Shown here one piece after another: positions 48,001 through 60,075 of a stretch of DNA of 64,000 bases; position 1 is the stretch's first letter; each line of letters starts with the position of its first letter. A model generated the notes under the pieces. That model saw only the letters and a list, made by a program, of their open reading frames with translations. It did no database searches and was not told where the DNA came from. The DNA lies in contig OY365810.1 in the NCBI GenBank assembly GCA_959347315.1, positions 3,482,467 to 3,546,466 on the forward strand, written 5' to 3'. The translations under genes and the position numbers were made by a program. The DNA comes from Bimastos eiseni (Eukaryota; Annelida; Clitellata; Crassiclitellata; Lumbricidae).

Positions 48001-49378
48001 ATCGAGCGACAATGGTAGAAATGTATCTTGTACGACTTACTTTGAACCTCTGGCGTTCATCGACAATCGAACGAACCAACAAAAAGCTACCAACGCACCT
48101 GAATTTGGACACACGTGGATTAATCGCATGAACGTCCAATGTGAGTTTAAATAAGTGCCTTTAAAAGATTTTATACGGGCCATACTGCATGTAAAAACCT
48201 ATCTCAAACCTTGATATCGTTTTTGGCTTATATAAATTCTTATTTCGTGAAGAAGATTGTCATGCGGTCAAGGTAAACCATTTCTATCAAACTTGTTGTT
48301 TGGATCAAATTTTACATACAATTGTCATCCATATTAAAATTGGTTAGTCCTAAAAATTTATGAATCAGGTTTCACATTAAAATTTCAAAGAAGCATAGAT
48401 GTAGAAATTACACAGACTCTGTAATTCCATTTGTGAAGTCTAAACCGACTGCTGGAAACCAAAACTATGACCGAAATACAATATATTGAATCGAAAGCAA
48501 TGCATTTTGCGACTTATGTTGATCAGCCGCAGATGAAGAACGAAATTCAAATCTTTTTGAGAATTTCTGATACCAAGGTGATTGATCCTGTAAAACAATC
48601 TGCAGCAAATGAATCATCAGATCATATCTGAAATCTAGGTCAATATATAAATTGGATCAAATAATCATAGGTTTCTTTAAATTTAGCCGAACAAACTTAG
48701 TGGCCTATACATTTCATACCAGAAATCTGTTCACGTGTATTCTCATAGTAAAAGTTGTTTGAAATGCTATTAAAATGTTGTGTAGTTCCGCCGAAATATG
48801 TAGACATCAATCCACGAAAGGACACTTACATGATTGGTGACGTAATTCGTTGCAACGCCGATGGAAACCCACGTCCTCAATATGCATGGAAGGAAAGTGT
48901 TTCAAACGACGTTACTTTATTGAGCTCTACGTTGACAGTGAACGATATCAAAATGCACAACCGTACATACGAGTGTACAGCCAAAAACACGAAAGGAAGC
49001 CAGTCGACATCGATCACAATTCGTGTCTCAGAAAATATCTCCACAATAATTGGTTAGAAACTTAGAGCGTACTGTACGACGAATGATTAACGCGCTTTCA
49101 ATAATCGTGTATGTTCCAGCTGCAATGCTTTAAATCTAAGTATAAGCCTATTTGTTAAGGGTTAATCATCCGGTGCAGATGTTGAGTTGATTCCGCAAAA
49201 TCCTCATTTCGAAAGTCTCCAATCATTAGATTACAGTACGATAACATACATGTAATTAAGATTCTTGCTGATGTGACCATTTACATGTTTAGGTTCAACA
49301 ATGATGTATAATGGTGTTACCATTGTCGCTGGAGTGCTATGCGCAATTCTACTTGTCGTTGTAATCACCATTACAATT
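44815..49378 (+). repeat. Inverted repeat 2, right arm (leader to TM of B')
   Basis: Mirror of 38245-42800. It carries the leader, Ig1-Ig3 and most of the TM exon of B'. The match ends inside the TM exon. Confidence 0.95.
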
Positions 49379-52300
49379 AGGCGTGTAACAGGTGGGACAA
49401 TTCAAGCATTAATCAACCAACTTTTTAGCTTTTAAATTATGCTTTATGTATAATTTTTTTTCTGGAAATAGATTGATCGTTTTCTGGTGTATCTGGCTTA
49501 ACGTATTTGACTTGACGATTTAGTAATTTAAACTTAGAGTAACCAAAAGATTGATCTATTCAATGTAGTAAAGGCGTTTTACAGTTGATTAAATGTTTAC
49601 AAATTTGTATTCCGAAATATCCGAATATATGGATGACTTGATTTCTATTCAGGAGATTACTTTTATTTCAGATTCTTGTAGGTCTTCCACAGACGGAGAA
49701 TTTGGTACTGGTCCAGACATAGTCCGGAATGCGGAAGGCAAGCAACCTGGTCCATTTTTATTCTTGCAATTAGCATTGCTGGTTTATGAAGTTCTTTCTG
49801 ACTGTCCAACTAACTTCAAGTATAAACTAAAATAAAGCTTTTCTTCATTAAAATTTTAAGCGTGGCCTATGAGTTGGAATTAAATTCCAATTTATTATAG
49901 CAAATAAATTAGTAAAACTCATTCGATTTTATGTGATTTGATAAAAGATAAATTTAATTTCAGAGTTCGGTCCGATGCAGCCGGAACAACCGTTTGATGG
50001 CTATGCTCGAGCGGAAGACCTTGGCATTGGTAACCAGCCAATTTCAAATGATTAAATGAATCAGGCCGAAATTACATTTCTGCTTATGTTGCACTTTAAT
50101 ACGCCTCATTATGGCGTTACATGTGACTATATGAACAGATGGCCAATTGGCCATGCTTAACCATTACTCTGAGATGCACTACTTAAGCTCAAATAAACAG
50201 GTTTTTATGTGATCTTGGCCACACTGAAGCTTATCCGTGCGTATTGTTGTATACTATCTTTTATTCTAAAGAATGACTCAATTCATGTGAAGGTTCGATG
50301 TTTAGGCCTACTCGGTGTACTGATTCTGTGGTTCCGGCAGAAAAATGTATTATTTTGTCCACGTAACAGACTAAGCGCTGTAACAAATCGGAAGTTTGAC
50401 TTTTAGACCCTTATATAGACTTTTGCTCTCTGACAAATACTCGGGGCAAATTGACCCCTTGCGATTATAAATACGTCGGTCGAATAAAAAGAGGTAGCAA
50501 CGCAGAGTGTGAAAAGGGCTACATATTTGCCACGCTTATGAGGAATTTCTTTGTGGATGTTTTGCCTAATCATTTGAGTTACCCATTTCCTTGTTCTTGT
50601 CATCTAGAACTCCAGGTTACGCGTTACGCAGGAAATGGGAATGGGCCAGAAACACGAAGAGAAGGTGAGAGTGAAAAACACAAAATAACAGATAAATATA
50701 ATTATGCAACTAATGTACACTTTTCCTATCGTATCAGTCTCATGTAGGCATACACATCAGCGATATTGAAAGGGAAAATGTGATGACTATTGATTCAAGA
50801 TAAATATGTTTAATATGCTGAATAAACAATTATTCATTGTTAACATAAACTCCACTTAAATGCGCGCATTTGCCTGTATAAGCGATGTAATTTATTTCAA
50901 TGATATGCGTACAAAGAACTTCATCGGCCGCTAAGACATTTTTGTGACGCTATACATGTAGTTATCCTCGAAATTGCCAATCACAAACATTCTGTTTTAA
51001 TCAGTTAACAATTTATTTGCTAACTTTGATGCTTTGTGTCAAATAAACATAACTTAATCACAAGACAAAGTTCAATATTCATGTCGCAATAGCAAGTAGC
51101 CTAGTTAAATAAGGATAGACTGTCATTCTAAAATGAAAGGTGCCGATTTTGACTTGTGTGAACATCTGATAGAATACTTATAGATTTCCATGTTCTTGGA
51201 ATGTCGTTATTGACATTACATCTGTCCAATAGAAGAGCTAGGTAGCTTACGCTGGCCAGCTATACCTTTGAACATCTCAAAATAATTATCAGTCGTGATC
51301 TTTGTGTATTTAGTTTCTGCTCAAAACTGTACAATGGTGGTATTGCAAGGAGCGATTCCAATCTATGATGAAATCAACTCTGAGGAAAAAGGTTGGTATT
51401 TGAAACAAATGATTAGACTTACTATGGTTCGTTTTTCGGCTGTATAGCGTATGTGTGCTTAAGTACGAAAGTTTAAACACATGCTAAGAACCTCTCATTA
51501 GAAAGAAACTTTTGTTTGCATGTGATCGCCACAATTACATGTATGTAGGTGAGTGGGTAATTCTTTGTCACTACATGCATTGAGATTATAATGTATTGTT
51601 ACACGATATCCCTGGTACTAGACATATGGCTGAATGAAAACTACCTTAATCTGCATTTCTGAAAAGTTGGTCTATTCAATGGCAAAATGAACTTGAAGAA
51701 TTTACCATGTTATTTTTGGGCTTTTATTAATGGGAATTCTTGATAAATTTCTCAACTAATTCCTGTTGATATTTATATGGTCCTATACTTTATTAGACAG
51801 CATGCCAATTTATAATTTCAATGTGATATCCTGTTATTCCCAATAGTGTTTAATCGTGTTTAACTATTGTTTATTGGATGTTCAGCTGCGTCTGCTGAAA
51901 AGTGTGGACGAGAGTTTCCTGTATATGGCAAAGTCAACAAATCTTCTAAAGGTGAATCCAGAGCCTTAATTATAATGTATCAATGATATTTAGAGTCAGG
52001 ATTTGATTGGCATACGTATTATATAGGCCTAATCTTTCTCCTACATTCCTATGACCACTTCTTGCTAATAAGGTACTGCATCAGACTCTTTTCAGCGTAT
52101 ACTCTGATCATTTATTTATTATATAAAACCGAGGCAATTCAAATTTAACAATGATTGAAAACAAGAATTTTAAGCGTGAGTGAAAATAAACGTTGACAGC
52201 TCACCATAGTATGCTCTAACCAGCAGACCTGTGCTTCCCTGCACGAATTAGTAGGCCTACACTAACAGACAGGATGATTTCTGTCGCTGCATTACATTAT

Positions 52301-54841
52301 AAGCATTCCGAAAATCATATTGAATTACAGAGGAAATCGTCGCTGCAAATAATACTTCCGAAGAGTTTCCTGCGTATGGAAAAGTGCAAAAGAAAGATAC
52401 TGGTTGGTAATCTGTCAAAACATTGAACTAAATTATTAGTTAAGTATATATTTCATAGAGTAATAGAAGACTACATGTGCAGCTTTGCAAACTGCTTAAT
52501 GCATACTAAAACCTTCTTAGATTTTCAATCATCGCGATCTTTCAAATGATCAACTGCTGGGTTTTCGTATTCTTTCTACCGTGGCTATAGACCTACCAGA
52601 AATTATATCCGTTCTTACCTCTTGAATAATCACACGGACATTATGGTGTGCTAACAAATGCAGTGTTGACTCGATAATACGAATGAGAATATGCTTAGCC
52701 GGCGAATTTCTGATTACAGTTCTTCTCTTACCTCTTTGCAAACGACCTCCTTCCGCCTCTTCAGTCAGGATTCCAGCAATTTCATTCCATGGAAAACAGC
52801 TGTCCTGAAAGTCTACAATGACATGGTCGTTGCTGCAGACAATGGATATGCAGACAAGGGCTCTAATACTTCTAGACTTCTCTGCTGCTTTTGACTGCGT
52901 AGATCACTGCATCCTACTCAGAGTCCTGCAACATTCCTTCGGCATCTCTGGCACTATCCTCAATTGGTTTATGTCTTATCTCTCTAATCGCACTCAGTAG
53001 GTTTGCATCAACATGCTTGTATCTTCCATCGCTTCTGTGCTCTTTGGTATCTAGCAAGATTCTGTCCTAGGGCCTCTGCTGTTCATCTTCTACACTTCTG
53101 CACTCTCAGCCATTGCTTCTCGCCACGGCGTGGAAATCCACCTCTATGCTGATGACACTCAACTCTATGTACATTTGCGACTAAACGAAATGCCACAGAG
53201 CGACTTCGTGCCTGCATTGTCGACATCATGCGATGGAGTCTGTCTATGCGTCTCAAACTTAACCCGGGCAAATCCGAACTCATCTGCTTGGACCGCTCCT
53301 CTAAGCTTCTTCAGAGCGCTGAACTCTCGCTCTCTACCTCCTCTTCTGTACTCTCTCTCTCCATCACTCGCTGTCCGGGATCTTGGAGTCATCCTCGACT
53401 CAAAACTTTCCATCAAACCTCAAATTGCCGCAATCTCCAGGGCATGCCTGTTTCATCTCAGGAGAATCCGACAGCTTCGCTCTATTCTTGACTCTGCATC
53501 ACTGAAAACACTGATACATTGCCTTATTCTGACGCGACTGGACTACTGCAACTCAGTACTCTATGGCCTCCCTGAATGCACACTGCTTCCGCTAACTAGA
53601 ATACTGCATCAGGCTGCACGACTGTGCCTTGGACTCTCCTACCGAGACCATGTCACACCTGCTCTTCGTTCTCTACACTGGCTTCCTGTCTGTGAGCGTA
53701 TCTGCTACAAGCTGGCACTCCTCATGTACAGAGCGCGCACAGGTCATCTGCCGTCTGATCTGCCCTCCATGGTCACACCTTGCAGCTCTGTTAAAAGCCG
53801 CTCCTCTCTTAGATCAGCCTTTGCTGGAAAGTAAGTTGTCCCTAGTACACGTCTTGTCTTCGGCCGGCGGTCATTCACTGTTGGCGGTCCCTCCATCTGG
53901 AATTCTCTTCCTCCTCATGTTCGCTACTTTCTCAGTGAGACTGACTTTCGCTCAAACCTGAAAAACTACCTCTTCCAGTCTGCCTATGGCTCTTAATGGT
54001 TGCCCGGCTTCAAGGTGTACTTCTGAATTTTCTGTAAGTAGGGCATTATCAAATTGCAGTTGTATTGTATTGTATTATAGTGTAGGCCTATGTCATCAGA
54101 TCTTGACTCAAAAGTCTCTTCTAAAACTTTTTCTATAACAGATCTCCTGTTTCGTCTCTCTTGCAATTTTCCTCTTTGATATTAACCTGCCAACATTTAA
54201 ATCTGGCTTACATTCGGTATTGCTTATCGGTGACCATTGACTGGTGCTATATAAATCCTAAAAACTATTATATTGTTATTGACACATACATTCAAGGTCG
54301 TTAAAGTCCTGTCGAATTTCAATACGTTGGTCTAACCAGGTTGTAACTATTGAATCGACTTGGTAATGCTATGAGGTATTAATTTTCAGACAAGCTGCAA
54401 GATTTCGTGGAATCCTCCAGCACTCTTTCACCCGTGTCCTATCCAGAGGAATTTGAAGAAAGCAAAGAACCCAAACTTTTCGAAGAAAATGCACCTAGCA
54501 GAGGAGTGGTAAGCCACTAATCACGTAAATACACTTGCAAAATCAGGGTACAGTGTAGTTGATCGGCATAGATTACTGTCAAGTTTTGAACATGATGTTG
54601 TGCTCTGCTAGATAGACAAACATTGCTTAGACCTATCATGATAGGTAACGCAGTGCCATAGTAGCTAATTGCTTAGTTGCTTTTCTATCTTCAGATAGTT
54701 GGAGCTGATGGAACAGAGTATCTGGATATGAGATCAGTACTACGTCTAATGCAACCGGAGAATCAAGCGGAAACCTCTGCGCAATCTACAATGTTCACCA
54801 AATCACAATATGCAGAAATTGACCATTTGCACAAATCCTAA
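45434..54841 (+). CDS. Receptor B': three-Ig receptor with multi-exon YLDM/YAEI tail
   Basis: Exons: leader 45434-45473, Ig1 46427-46759, Ig2 47808-48140, Ig3 48786-49052, TM 49293-49391, tail exons 49672-49749, 49964-50029, 51314-51391, 51886-51951, 52331-52402, 54390-54508 and 54695-54841. The sum is 565 residues, open throughout. The ectodomain is identical in protein to receptor B. The tail matches C' exon by exon: the first tail exon is 78 bases in both and shares GPDIV(R/Q)NA; then GYARAEDLG; then repeated IPIYDEI, PVYGKV and PAYGKVQKK; and the end EYLDM plus QYAEIDH. YLDM is a YxxM motif (PI3-kinase SH2 type), and YAEI fits Src-family SH2 binding. The donor at 49750 (GTCCAT) is weak. 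AATAAA occurs 98 bp after the stop. A LINE lies in the intron before 54390. It is a type I surface receptor, ligand unknown. Confidence 0.87.
52790..54085 (+). pseudogene. Truncated, frameshifted CR1/L2-like LINE
   Basis: Reverse transcriptase pieces are spread over frames: [20 protein letters not shown], then [15 protein letters not shown], then [11 protein letters not shown] with the catalytic YADD. The C-terminal segment has [32 protein letters not shown] and, in another frame, a WNSLP-like end, followed by TTGTATTGTATTGTATT repeats near 54060. Stops and frameshifts make it inactive, and the endonuclease is missing. It sits in sense orientation in the B' intron between tail exons five and six. 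Confidence 0.85.
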
Positions 54842-54938
54842 TGACAGCATAGTCCAGACTTGTATTTTGTAGACGGCTTCAATTCAGTTTAGCTATAGTC
54901 ACATCATTGATGACGTTCAATCAAGGAAATACGTATGC

Positions 54939-54944
54939 AATAAA
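54939..54944 (+). terminator. Polyadenylation signal of B'
   Basis: Canonical AATAAA 98 bp downstream of the B' stop codon, in the expected position for a short 3' UTR. Cleavage-site evidence is not available. Confidence 0.5.
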
Positions 54945-57394
54945 TCTATGTTTCGAGGCGTGAAAAAGTAAAGTCAGAAGATATCTGAAGATACCCGCTA
55001 TCAATTATTTAAAGATTATACGGATGTGTGACTAGTGCACGTCAGTTGCCACTTCTTTAGACAAACGCTATTTGACTTGACATAAACTGAAGAGTGTAAG
55101 CGTGTCATGCAAGAATGTTCTTTAGGTTTTTTGACTTTGTTAAGAACTATGTGGCTAAGTAAGATGAGTATTCAGCGAAGCAACCAGCTCTAGTTACAAT
55201 ATCAATCATTGTCTGTAGTTTAAAGGTGGTTCATTGGCGTGCAAAACAATACCATGGTTAATCCAGCCATTTAGCTGTTGAGGTTGCGTGGTTGGATAAG
55301 AAATCCACATACTTTCTCTATCACAACAGAAACTATACATGGACGCACAAATGTATGCTTTGTGAAATCTGTAGCTTCTTGGTAAATTTTCTGACATGGG
55401 GTGCGTACATGTTGGTGTAACTACTTTGAATGTATGTCATGATAAAATCAGTAAGGTGAATGAACGACTTGCTTATACCGCATATTGGCCCATTGGTAAC
55501 GCTTCCTGTAATTATGGAAATTCGTATTTTTATTTGGGCTAGAATAGAGCTGACCACGAAAATGGAAATTCGCGTACGTTTCTTTCTAGCACAACGCAGC
55601 CAGAATTGCACTTAACTTCGCATCAATATTTTCACTTTTAGCAATGCAAACACAGTAGGCCTATTAATTGTCGTATTACAGATCACCTGTTTTTTTAATT
55701 TACCGGCTCTTATAGCCTACTTCTGTATACATCACCTTAATACTGCACTTACCAGGATATCTGCCGATGGCATGGGTCATCTTGTATTTCCAATATCAAT
55801 CGAATACAATGCTTCATGCGATGTCAACCGGATCGTGTGCTTCATAGGATATAAACCAGATCGTGAGCTATCTTTCGGCTTCAAAGCGAATGTGCCTTGT
55901 CTGCTTGCAGTCATCTGAGTTTAGGCTTTATTCGTCTCATATTCAACAATGTCAGTGTTAGTGTATCGTAGTAAATTACGCTGATTTGTCCACACTTTAT
56001 AGCCTCACCAGTGACATCCAAAATTCAGCTTTGCACCCAAATTACCCACATAACAAGCTTGTCTGATATTTGTGAAAACTAACCAATTTTAAGGAAAAGA
56101 AATGTTGGCTTATTTAACCGATTGAATCAGGTTAGAACACTTTTTATAGTGACTCAAACAGTGTGACAAAATATTAAATTGTTGGCAAAGTTTTAATGCA
56201 ATTACCAAGTTCAAGAATAAATTTAAAACTACAGTCAGCGGCAAATTTGAATGACTATCCAAAACTTAAGCCGTACAGGCACTCGTAAGACAACCTACAG
56301 AATGAGAGAACATTGTCTGATCTGTTTCTTGCATGACTCACAATTCTTTATTTCTATAAATTGACTATACTATTGTTGGATCGATGGATTAGAGCAATGA
56401 GCCTTATAATACAGCAAACATGGTTTCGTCCTTTCAGCGGTGAGTAACTGCATGCGAACCGTAGGCAAGTATTTAGCGCACAACTCTCCAGCCCTATCTA
56501 TTGCTACGTCGTATTTTCGTGTAACATACGCAACGTGTTGTAGCAATTGCTTGAAGAAATAAGAACCCGGGAAATTGATGTCAGGAGAAATTGTGTGTTC
56601 GTAATTGGTCAATTGTGCGCATTAAGTATTTAGTGTCTTACATTTTTAAGTCCTGTAATAATGTCTTGAGGGTATAAGCAATTAAAGTGAGTGTAAGACG
56701 TATAGCTGTGTTCCATCGACGAATGTAACCGCTCTTGAAAGAGAACAGCATTACAGGTATTTTGTGAATACCATTCGATGCAATACTTGGACTGTTTGCA
56801 AAATGGTATTGGGGAGTTTCTCGCTTCCACTTAGTCAATGGAAATCATGAAATGGAAAATCAATGTATCATGAAAAATCACCGAATGGGCTCGTAGGCTA
56901 CGACTAGTCACGTGTGACGCTATGACCAAATCCAGTATGGCCACCGTCGGCCATATCGAAAAATTCAACATTTTCTTACAGTGTATGCAGTTGTGATACC
57001 TCAAATGTACTAATTTCAACATTCTCATAATATTGTCCGTGTTATTGAAAGTCATCTCAATATTGAAAGGTCATGGTCAAGGACATTTCTCCCTCAATAA
57101 TATATCGATTATGACTAGGCCCAACGAAAATTTCATTTTGTAATTATCGCATGGAGAATTGTGCAAGTGGCATCTTCCTCGTGTTAGACATGAAATTAAC
57201 CATATCATGACTTGCAAGCGAGAGTACATATAGACAAACGTACAATATTTATCGTAAGAACCTCACCAATGAACAGTGACCTTGCCGGGTGTTGCACGTG
57301 AAACGATCATCGATTGATTTATCGTAATGTATTGTAGTGCTTCGAGTGCTTCGTTCTGTGACGAGCTGTGAACATTTAGTTCTCCGGATCGCTT

Positions 57395-57590
57395 GCCTAC
57401 TAATCAACTCCGAGTATTCTCAGTTGTAGGTCCCTCCGTCTGGAACGATCTCTATCGAGACCCACGTATATTATTCTTGATCATCCTAGCTAGATTATAA
57501 TTATAATTACAAGTCACAGCAATCTCTTTTATTTAGTCGTGGCTGGGATAACTCCTGAGAAGGGTCCCAGAAAATGTGCTACATAAATTC
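57395..57590 (+). pseudogene. LINE 3'-end remnant
   Basis: Contains the frame LRVFSVVGPSVWNDLYRDPR, a match to the conserved end of CR1/L2-type LINEs (FSVxGPxxWNxLP). It is followed by a GAGAAGGGTCCCAGAAAATG non-coding end. Very short and 5'-truncated. Confidence 0.5.
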
Positions 57591-60075
57591 TCAGAATGGA
57601 TCAATGATGTCTTGTACTCAAAGCGCATTGGAGTTGTTATCTTTAAGAGGAGCAATATACACTGTAAGTAATCTGAATGAAAAATTATCTGAAAAAGATT
57701 AAGGTCCATTCGCGAATTCGCAACAATGCTTTTTAATTCGGCCTTTTTTCATGTGATAGTGAGTGTAAAATCATCCGTGTAGCAGCTTAGAACTTTTGGT
57801 ACTTCACACTTTGCAGGATTATAATACACATTATGCATAATAATATCAAAGATAGCTTGACCGCATTGTCATCATTTGTTGCTGCAGTATACAGTTTACA
57901 TAATTTACATAAACAACTTACGAACACTTTAGAATAAAATACTGAGAGGATCTTAAGGAGGTCTACATTGTATTGCTTATGTCTTCTGAGAGCGTTTAAC
58001 AAACGATATATTTGTATACAGCTTTCGATCTCTCACTTCGGATATCGATGGCTACAAGACAGTTCCAAAAAGTAATAGTTAGCTAAATCGGTTTACTTAT
58101 TTATCAAGACCTGCATTAAATGCCTACCGGGAATTGGTGAAATCGTATACCGTTGAAATAAAATATTTACAAATGGAGTTCATTTGTGACTTGTGAGACC
58201 ACATTTGTTAACATAATTCTTGAAAGAAGACGAGCTATAAATTCAAATCGCTCAGTTTATATAATACTATCATAAGTTGATTGCTGGATTGGCCCTGGCC
58301 TTTAAAATTTCCGGGTTACTGGGCATTTCTCTTCTCCCACCCCTCTTGATGGGCCTGGTCAAAGGGTGATAGCTCTCCCATCATCCATGTCCATGTAGTT
58401 GAGCCTAGATGATTCGGGGCGGAAATCCCGGGGGTTCGAGGAGGACAAGTCCCCACCTTTCACAAACATGGGACACGTTAAACGTGTGTCCCCACATTTT
58501 CTACTTCTCTCATTGGGTGCCCCCCACCTGTCAATGAGATCGCCGCCTTTGCAGATGATACACAATTTTCAGCTCTTCTGTCATTGAACTGATAATGGAA
58601 GAATGCTAATATTCTAGATGGCTGTTTCCATGCATCCTTATTATTAATGCAAGTGATTATAATTATGAAATGTTCTTTTTTCCAAGACTGACATAAGCAG
58701 AAGAATCAAAATTTTAAGGCAATTCTAGAGATCTACGAAAAACGTCGAAGCCATTTCGGATCTAAACAGTTGCATTCCAATTCATATCTTTAGCCTCATC
58801 ACCTGCACGTGACTGTCATTCCACATTCGCGGTGGCTACTGCCTAAGTTTATTAAATCTCAGTACAATAATATCATGTTATTTTATCTTTATTTCCAATA
58901 GCTGCACGATTCATCGAAGTCCTCGATTGCAAAGAGTTTGTCTAAAATAACGAAGCAGTCTGCGTTATTTCTAAATACAGAAAGTAAAACTGCTCGAGTC
59001 AGAAAACATCGCTTTCAAACACGATTTTAGTGCATGTCAATTACGAATTACGATAGATGGTCGTTGATAGTGTAAACAAAAAGGAAAGAGAAATTCTGTG
59101 TCAAAAGTTGACCCAATAATCGTGAAGTTTTGGAAGGATAATTTGCGCGCAGACCACATAAGTCAAACAATAAAGCACCCACATCACGCTCATCAATATT
59201 GAATAAGCATAACTAAAATTAACGAACTTTTTGACTGGTGACAAAATGTAGTCTACTCAATCAATACTAAGCATTGCATTTAAGACATAAACCATGAGAG
59301 GTCTTTAAAAATTGCCAAATGCAAGCAAAATAACTTACGATTAGAAAATGAAATTATCATTCACGTAAGAAAACAAGTTCTCCTTGTCCGATGCACAACG
59401 GTGCTCAGAGTACAATTCGATTCGCTTTCCGTCATATCTGACCTGAAGACATTTTCAACAGAATTACATTTGACACGGTAGCAAGAATAGAGTAAGTGGC
59501 TGCACAATTTAGTTATTTCCTGCAAATTTCAATTCGATCTTCTCCAGGAAATTTAGGTGCATTGGTTTAAAAAGTGCACGGTCTATTTTGAAGACGAGTT
59601 CTTTTACTGAATAGTAAATACGTTCAGTCCTGATAACACATCACAGTGCAACATAACACAGAAGCCCATTGAAAACACAGGTCTTGTATAAAGATCTTGG
59701 TATTGAAGACACAGGACACTGCAATAGAACTGCAATGCTATGCAGTGCTTGTGGAGAACATTGAAGACAAACAACTTGAAGCATTTTGAACCAAAAGAGA
59801 CTCTAAGAGGCAAGTTATCAACTTAGAACGACAGCAGTTAGGCCTACTGTAGTCCCGTCAAGGTAAATGCTGACATGAAGTAAAGCAACGTTAGAAGATA
59901 ATCAGCAGCAACTGGCATCCAATTTAAGAGCATGTCAACACATTTTAAGTCCGCTTAGAAATTACACACGCTCTGTAATAGTAGATAAACTTATATTGAC
60001 CTAGCTGTGCCGTCTCACGATTAATTAATATTGTTTTATTGACTACAACCACAGTAGTCCAGGAAAAGTGCTAAC

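Larger units (their letters stand above)
54842..60075. other. Intergenic region between B' and the Mab-21 gene
   Basis: No supported gene. It contains the B' 3' UTR, a LINE 3'-end remnant near 57395-57590, and a GC-richer patch at about 58290-58560 that may be repeat-derived. Small open frames are AT-rich noise. If the Mab-21 gene has a further 3' exon, it would lie near the right end. Confidence 0.5.

Noticed and set aside
38245..49378. Whole palindrome as a sequencing artefact (missed-adapter read)
   Set aside because: The arms end in homologous but diverged TM exons with different tails, and the inner ends carry base differences. A mechanical fold-back would not produce that. The gap-flanking duplication is a separate assembly problem.
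53165..53416. Minus-strand frame over the LINE reverse transcriptase
   Set aside because: Shadow of the sense-strand LINE coding sequence.
58000..58080. Acceptor-like site followed by a short frame with DGYKTVPKS and a stop
   Set aside because: It resembles a receptor tail end only superficially; no upstream Ig or TM exon is associated with it.
58508..58590. Short frame containing FADDTQF, like the reverse transcriptase YADD box
   Set aside because: No other reverse transcriptase motif is near it in any frame, so chance is more likely.
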